Shown here: positions 1-6,300 of the stretch, in pieces
How positions within the stretch are numbered: position 1 is the first letter of the stretch
Layout of the letters: each line of letters starts with the position of its first letter
Source: Kiritimatiellia bacterium
GTDB lineage: Bacteria > Verrucomicrobiota > Kiritimatiellia > SLAD01
Length of the DNA stretch: 7,231 nt
Reading direction: 5' to 3'
NCBI GenBank assembly: GCA_007128275.1
Contig: SKXR01000234.1
Span: forward strand, 1 to 7,231
Translations under genes and position numbers: made by a program
Notes under the pieces: model-generated
Database searches by the model: none
What the model was told of the DNA's origin: nothing
What the model saw: only the letters and a program-made list of their open reading frames with translations

Positions 1-390
1 CTGATGGACAATGACAACGAGCGGGCCTTCTTCGGCAAGGGGTTTGGCGGCAATTGGCACACGCTGGGTATCAGCGACGGTACAACGACGTGGTGGGCGG
101 ATCGTGACCTGCGCGGGACCGCCGACAACGACGGTCGGGGCGGGACCGAAAACGTGTATCTCGTGGTCGGCAAGTACGACTTTGAGAATGACCGCCTGCA
201 GGCCAGTGCCTGGAAGCAGGGCGATAACGGATTCCCCACCAGCGAGCCTTCGTGGGAGGTGACGGAAAACAACGTCAGCTTCGGTTCGTTCAACCGCATC
301 CGCATTCATGCGGGCGCGGAAGGCGAAGGCAGAAACATCGGCGTGGCGCAGTTCGACGAAATCCGGATTGCGCGCGAATGGGCGCAACTG
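1..390 (+). other. LamG/concanavalin A-like domain, C-terminal part
   Basis: Residues 1-130 contain GKGFGGNWHTLGI, then ENVYLVVGKYDFENDRLQAS, then FNRIRIHAG, and end with QFDEIRIAREW (nt 349-381). This succession (a 'nWg' strand, a 'yLlvgKydF' strand, an 'FdriRi' strand and a final FDEIRI strand) is typical of LamG-like domains in giant secreted proteins of planctomycetes and verrucomicrobia. Such domains usually bind glycans or act as spacers. The N-terminal half is upstream of the window. The family call comes from pattern recognition, not a profile search. Confidence 0.65.
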
Positions 391-3300
391 TTGCCCGGCG
401 TATGCCCGACCTGGATCGGCGATCATGAGCGCGATCCGTCCGGGGATGTGTATCTCGGGGATCGCGTACGGTTCGAGGTGCAGAGTTTCCCGATCGGTCT
501 GGGGCAGACGGCCGAAATGACCATGTTCTGGGCGGACACGTCGGAAACCACCCATGCCATGAGTTGGTTGAAGAACGAAGCCTCGAACACGTTCTGGAGC
601 AATCGGCTTCAAATGGCGCAAACCGGCGATCATACGTATCGCTTCACCGTTTCCGGCAGCGGATGCGATGAGTCCACGCCTTCCACAAACGCGATCAAGG
701 TGGTGGCGATTCCTCAACCGACCGCTGCGTCCGCCACCCGGGATGCCACGTTTACCAATTCCCAGATCAATCTCTCGTGGACGAGGAATACCGTGCCGCA
801 CGATGTGCTCGTGGTCCGGCAAACAACGGATACCGGCTGGGTGGCCCCGACGCAGGGCGCGGCGTACAGCGCCGGCGACCCGATCGGGGACGGGGTGGTG
901 GCCTATCGGGGCGCCCTCACGGAATTCAATGACGGCGGATTGGCGCCCGACCAAACCTACTATTACCGATTCTACTCCGAAAACTGGGATTATTACTCCA
1001 CCGCGTATGACGAGGCCAACGCCTCGACCGCGCCGGGCGTTCAGGAGATCGTCGTGGACGGCGATCCGTCCGACTGGGTCGGTGCGCCTCCGGTTCCGAT
1101 CAACAGCGGGCATGTCTCCGTGAGTGAATACATCTGGCGCGATAAGATCGGCGAAGTGCGTACAGACAACGCCGGGCATCCGAACGCCGACATCGAGGAG
1201 TTCCGCATCTTTGCGGACGACACGCATGTGTATTTCCTGGTTGTGATGACGAACATCACGAACGTGGACCTTCCGTATGTGGCCGTCGGCATCGATACGC
1301 GCCGCGACAGCGGTAGTGCGGCCATGAACTGGCTGGGCGACGACGCGAACACCTTTGTCGGCGACGGCTATTTCGGCGACGGCGCGGCGGAGCGCTTCCC
1401 CGAGTACCAGTTGAATGTCCACCGGGTCGGCGGTTCGCCGCGCATCGAAGCGTATGCGCACGACGGCGAAAATTGGTACGAGCCGGCGGGGGCGCAGGCG
1501 GCCATCAGCGACACCCACAACGCCATTGAATTCCGCGTGGAACGAGCCGCCGTCGGTCTGGACGGCGCGTCCGTCGGCCGTTTCACCGTGGCCAGTTACA
1601 TCAACAGCGGCGTGTGGAACAACGAGGGCGCGGGGACGGTGTGGATCGCCGATAACACGCCCGCGGCGTTGGATTCCATTTCCATTACAAGCTACGGCGT
1701 GACGGACAACGCGTACACCCGTAGTGCGTGGACGGAGGATTTGAGCGATGGCGATATCGATTTCTTCTTCGATGTGTCGTTCGGCGCGTCGGCCATTATC
1801 CCCAATCAGCGGCCCAGCCGGCCCGTCCTCGTTGGTCCCACAAACCACGCCGCGGTGGCCGGCAATCCGACCTTATCATGGAACCCGTCGTCGGATGCCG
1901 ACGGCGAAGTGACCGGCTACCTGCTGGAAGTCAGCACCAACGCGAACTTCAACGGGGTCAGCGGAACCGAAAACGGACCGATCTACCTGCGCGTCAATTT
2001 GGATGCGGACACGACGTCCTATGCGTTAAGCACGATTGACGACCAGTACTACTGGCGCGTGCGCGCGCGCGATACGGCCGGCGAGCTGTCCCAGGCCACC
2101 ACCCATGTCTTCAACGTGGTCGGCAAGCTGGATTCCGAAGGACCGGTTCCGACGCTGCTCTATATTGGAACGGATGTAGGCGGCTATTTCAACGGCGATT
2201 ACGACGATCGGATTGCTCAGTTCGGGTACATTCAAGACGTGCTGGATTCGGAAATTGCCGCAGGCGACACCTTCGGTTTTGTTCTGCGCTGGGAGGATCC
2301 GAGCGGCGTCTACGCCACCAACAGGCAGCATGCCGGGGGCAGCGACCCGGGGGATTGGACGTGGAACATCGTCTCGGATCACGGACGTGTCTCGCCCAAC
2401 TGGGATATCGTGGAATATCAGTATGACGGCGAAGGCAACCTGACCAACACCTACGAATGGGATATTGATGTGGCCTTCCACGCTTCCAACACCGCAGCCG
2501 TGGGGAACAGCGATCCGGTCATTACCAACTGGGTGCATGCGGCGTTCTCGATTCCCGACTACAACCCATTAACCGAGTACTTCCTTACCGTCAGCGCGGA
2601 AGACAGTTACACGGAAGGCGGCAGTTGGTGGGAACACGGGTCGTGGTTGAGCTACGGCGAGCCGTCCGGGGCCCCGCTCTATCATCGCGGTGGCTGGGCG
2701 GCGGACGGGCCGAACACCGCGCGGAACGTCACGACCAATTATCTGATCCGCATCCAGGTGCGTGACGACGATGACGATCCGCCGATTGTCTCCTCGGCCT
2801 TGTGGGGGGACGTGTCCATGATCGCCTCCAACAGCACCGCCGGGGAGTTGCCGTACGACGGGGCCGGCCAAGCCGCTATCCATCGGATCAGCGACGGTGA
2901 ATTGGCCGCCAATAATGACCTGACCCTGCTGTTCAACATCTGGGATCGCTACACGGGGATTCAGCGCGGTACAACCCCCACCACGGCCGGCGACCACGGA
3001 ACACTGACCAATACCAGCGTGACCATTGAAGGCTGGTTAACCAACAACACGTCCGCCTTCCGGTCCGATCTCAGCGATGAAGATACGGATCACGACGAGT
3101 CCTATACCACCTGGGTCTTCAATCCGTTGTACGAGGATCTCGGCGCGCTCTGGGGCCCCAACGTCCATGCCGCCGTCAGTTCGACCAACCGCGTGCTATT
3201 GCATCTGTTCGACAGCGACGACGATCGGCCGGGGGATCAGGCGGATCAGTTGCTCACGGCCGGCTTCATTCAGCTCTATGACGACGATACCGAGCCGCCG

Positions 3301-6300
3301 GAAATCGCCGAGTTCACGGTGGAAGGTTCCGGCATCACCGCCGAAGGCCTGCTGAGCGCGGGCGGCGTGGCGGTCGTCGGCGTCAACGGTCACCCGGCCA
3401 CGGGCGACGGCGAGGGGGGCGGGGAAACCTTCTCGTTTGTGGTCTTGAGCCCGTTCCCGGAAGGGACGCGACTGTGGTTTACCGACGCCGGATGGAAGCG
3501 CAATGATCTTCAGGAATGGTCTAACTTGGATGAATTCCATGTGGCCTTCTGGGATTCCACCGGCGGCGAAGCCGTGGGTGACGTCATCACGCTGGTGATC
3601 ACCAACCTCAACAATGCCGGGGACCAGGTGGCGGTGTATCAGTACGACGGAGAGACCAATCCCGCCGATGATCCGGAGAATGTCCATTGGATTTACGCGC
3701 TCAACATGGGCAACCATTGGCTCGAGGAGCATCCGGGCGGCGGCGGCACCAACAACCAGAATTCCGCGCTCTACTACGGCCTGGAAAACGAATACACGGC
3801 CATTGATGTTGTCGGCACCGGGTCAAGTCGCGTCAACTGGCAGTATATCGGCACGCGTACCGGTACGGCGTCGGACTTGTTGGAATCCATCAGCACCCGC
3901 GCCAACTGGCAACAACTGTCGGCTACCACGGATTACGATTTCGACGACATCTTTGACGGCGGATTCACCGTGTTCGGCCCGGGCGATCTACCTTGGGAAA
4001 CACCGATTCTCACCGATGCGCAGATCAATCAAGGCGGGTACTCCATCACCGGTATCGTGCGCGACGTCACCACGGGTATTCAGCCCACCGGCACCAGTTG
4101 GGCGCCGCCGCCGCATTTCGCCCTGTTCAGTCACGAAGACGTGCTGATCAGCTCGAACAACTTCAGCTCGGGCATCACCTCGGCGGCTAACCAGTGGCAG
4201 ACAGGTACCGTGGCCGCCGCCGCGGGCGTGTACGAAAACATCGTGCTGGGCGAGCACCAAGCTCATTTCGTGGTCTCCGACGCGGATAACGATCGCCCGT
4301 TCGATAATCTGCTGGCCACCAATACCCTGACCGTGATGGTGATCGACGACGATCCGTACCCGCCGCGGATCGGCCCCGCCCGTATGGAGATCAAGATGGG
4401 CGCCGAAACGCTGGCCCCCGTGCCGAGCGGTGATGCAGCGTTGTTGGCCGCGTGGAACTTCAATGACGAAGAAGACCGGTTCGGGGTGAGCCATGGGGCG
4501 GGGGATATGACCCATAATATCTCCGGGACCATCAACTGGTACGGTGGATCAACTCTTAATCGCGTGGGTGACGACCCGGCCGGTGAGGCGTTTTCTCCAA
4601 CAGGCAGCGGAAACAACGGTCAGCACTTCCAGTTCGAGCTGGATATGAGCGAGTATATGGCTTTGATCATGACCTTTGGAACCTGGCGGAGTGGAACCGG
4701 ATACGACGACGTTCAGATATCCTATTCAACGGATGGCGTCCAGTTCACCGCCTTTGGAGATCCGTACGATCCGCCGACATCCGGAACCGCATGGTCCGGG
4801 GCCGAAGTGGCGACATTCGACTTGAGCGCGGTCCCCGAGTTGAACGGCCAATCACAAGTGTTCGTGCGGCTTCGATTGGATGGCGCCTCCGGTGGAGCAG
4901 GCAATACCCGTTTCGACAACATCCAGTTCAACGCCTATCCGCTCTCGGACCTGATCTTCGAGGTCACCGACGCGCAGTTGGCGGAGATCAGCGGCGCGAA
5001 TCCGTTGGAGTTCGGGTTCAATGTGTACGATCCGATCAGCGGCGTGCAGCGCGGTTCGACGCACGACGGCACGAACATGGTCGTCACCATCGACGGTTTA
5101 TTCAACGACGATCCGGGCTATGACAACGGCTTGAGCTCGGCGGAAACGTTCACGGCCGATTCCAAGACCGTCTGGGCATACGACACCGAAATCCCCTACG
5201 AAGATCGAGGCGTGCTCTACGGCGACGGTACGACCTTGCGCGATATCGTGGCGACCTTCGCCGACATGGACGACGATCGACCCAACGACCGTTCCTGGTA
5301 TTCCAACGCCGTGTTCGCTTCCTTGCGGATCATCGATGACGACGAAGATCCGCCGGTAGCGGCGACACATCGTTTCGGCGGCACCGCCGGAACCCCGTTG
5401 CGCGCGTTGCAGGTGGCGACCAATGACGCCACGCCCCAAGTTCTGACCAGCGCGCAGGATCCGTTGGTGCGAGGGCCTCGGCTCTCAACGGCATCCGGGA
5501 ACAACGCCGATACGGGTACGGTTTTTGTGCTAACGGACGCCGAAATGGCCGATCCGGAAGCGCACGGCATCCGCTTCGCCTTCGGCGCGCGCGACGCATA
5601 CTCCGGCGTGGCGCGGCCGGGAATGGATCTGCCCGAGGTCATGAGCTTCAGCCTCGGGAACGTGGTCATCGGCAACACCACGGGTTTCGATGCCGGCTTG
5701 AGCACGGCCCAGACGACGACGAATCAAGTGCTGACCAACGTGTGGACCCTCACGCGGACCTGGAGCCTGGAAGATATTACCTCGATGATGGAAGCGGGCA
5801 ATCTGCCGGTCACCGTTACGATCCCGGACACGGACGACGACCGTCCGGACGATCAGGCGATCCTGGAAAACAAGCGGGTCGGTTTCATCAGCGTCGTGGA
5901 CGACGATATTTATCCCCCGTTGATGGGCGCGCTCGACTTGAGCATCAGCTCCACGCATAACCTCTTTATCATGGGCTTCGAGGATTATCATGGCTGGACG
6001 AACGGCCAGAACTTCAGTTATGTCAACTGGGTATGCCATATCGATGAGGATGTCTGGATCGGCAACGACATCAACATCCCGCCGATTGCGGGGGACATGC
6101 CCAGTAAGGTCCGTGTAATGGGGATGCGCAATGATGGCACGGAAGAGGCCTGGCTGCAGATGCCGGAGCGGGAAGATCCGGGCACGTTCTTTGCCTGGGC
6201 AAAATTAAGTGCCGCCGGGGATCGTGAAGTGATCCTGGAAGGCCGTCAGGATCCGGAAGATCCTTGGACGAGTTTCGGGACGCGGAATATAACGAGCGCC

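Noticed and set aside
4..6. ATG near the window start as the true start codon
   Set aside because: The reading frame is already open upstream of it, the protein begins mid-domain (LamG-like C-terminal part), and no signal peptide follows.
3361..3966. ExeM/NucH nuclease activity
   Set aside because: Only the accessory-type domain is present; no endonuclease/exonuclease/phosphatase catalytic motifs are seen, so no enzymatic activity is claimed.
668..4147. Forward open frames in the other two frames, such as 668-1123, 1728-2039 and 3614-4147
   Set aside because: Their translations are Arg/Pro/Ser-rich with no domain pattern, typical of out-of-frame reading of GC-rich coding DNA, and they overlap the continuous frame-1 protein.
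2764..5919. Recurring gacgacgat-type sequences as DNA repeats, operators or recombination sites
   Set aside because: They are always in frame, encode the DDD clusters of the module hinges, and differ in flanking bases. They are explained by protein-level repetition and Asp richness.
2026..6039. Other antisense open frames of 113-178 codons (2026-2538, 2569-2997, 3196-3732, 3988-4515, 5098-5439, 5530-6039)
   Set aside because: All lie in the same mirror frame and have the same explanation as the 331-codon one. None has a supporting family signature, and all overlap well-formed domains on the + strand.
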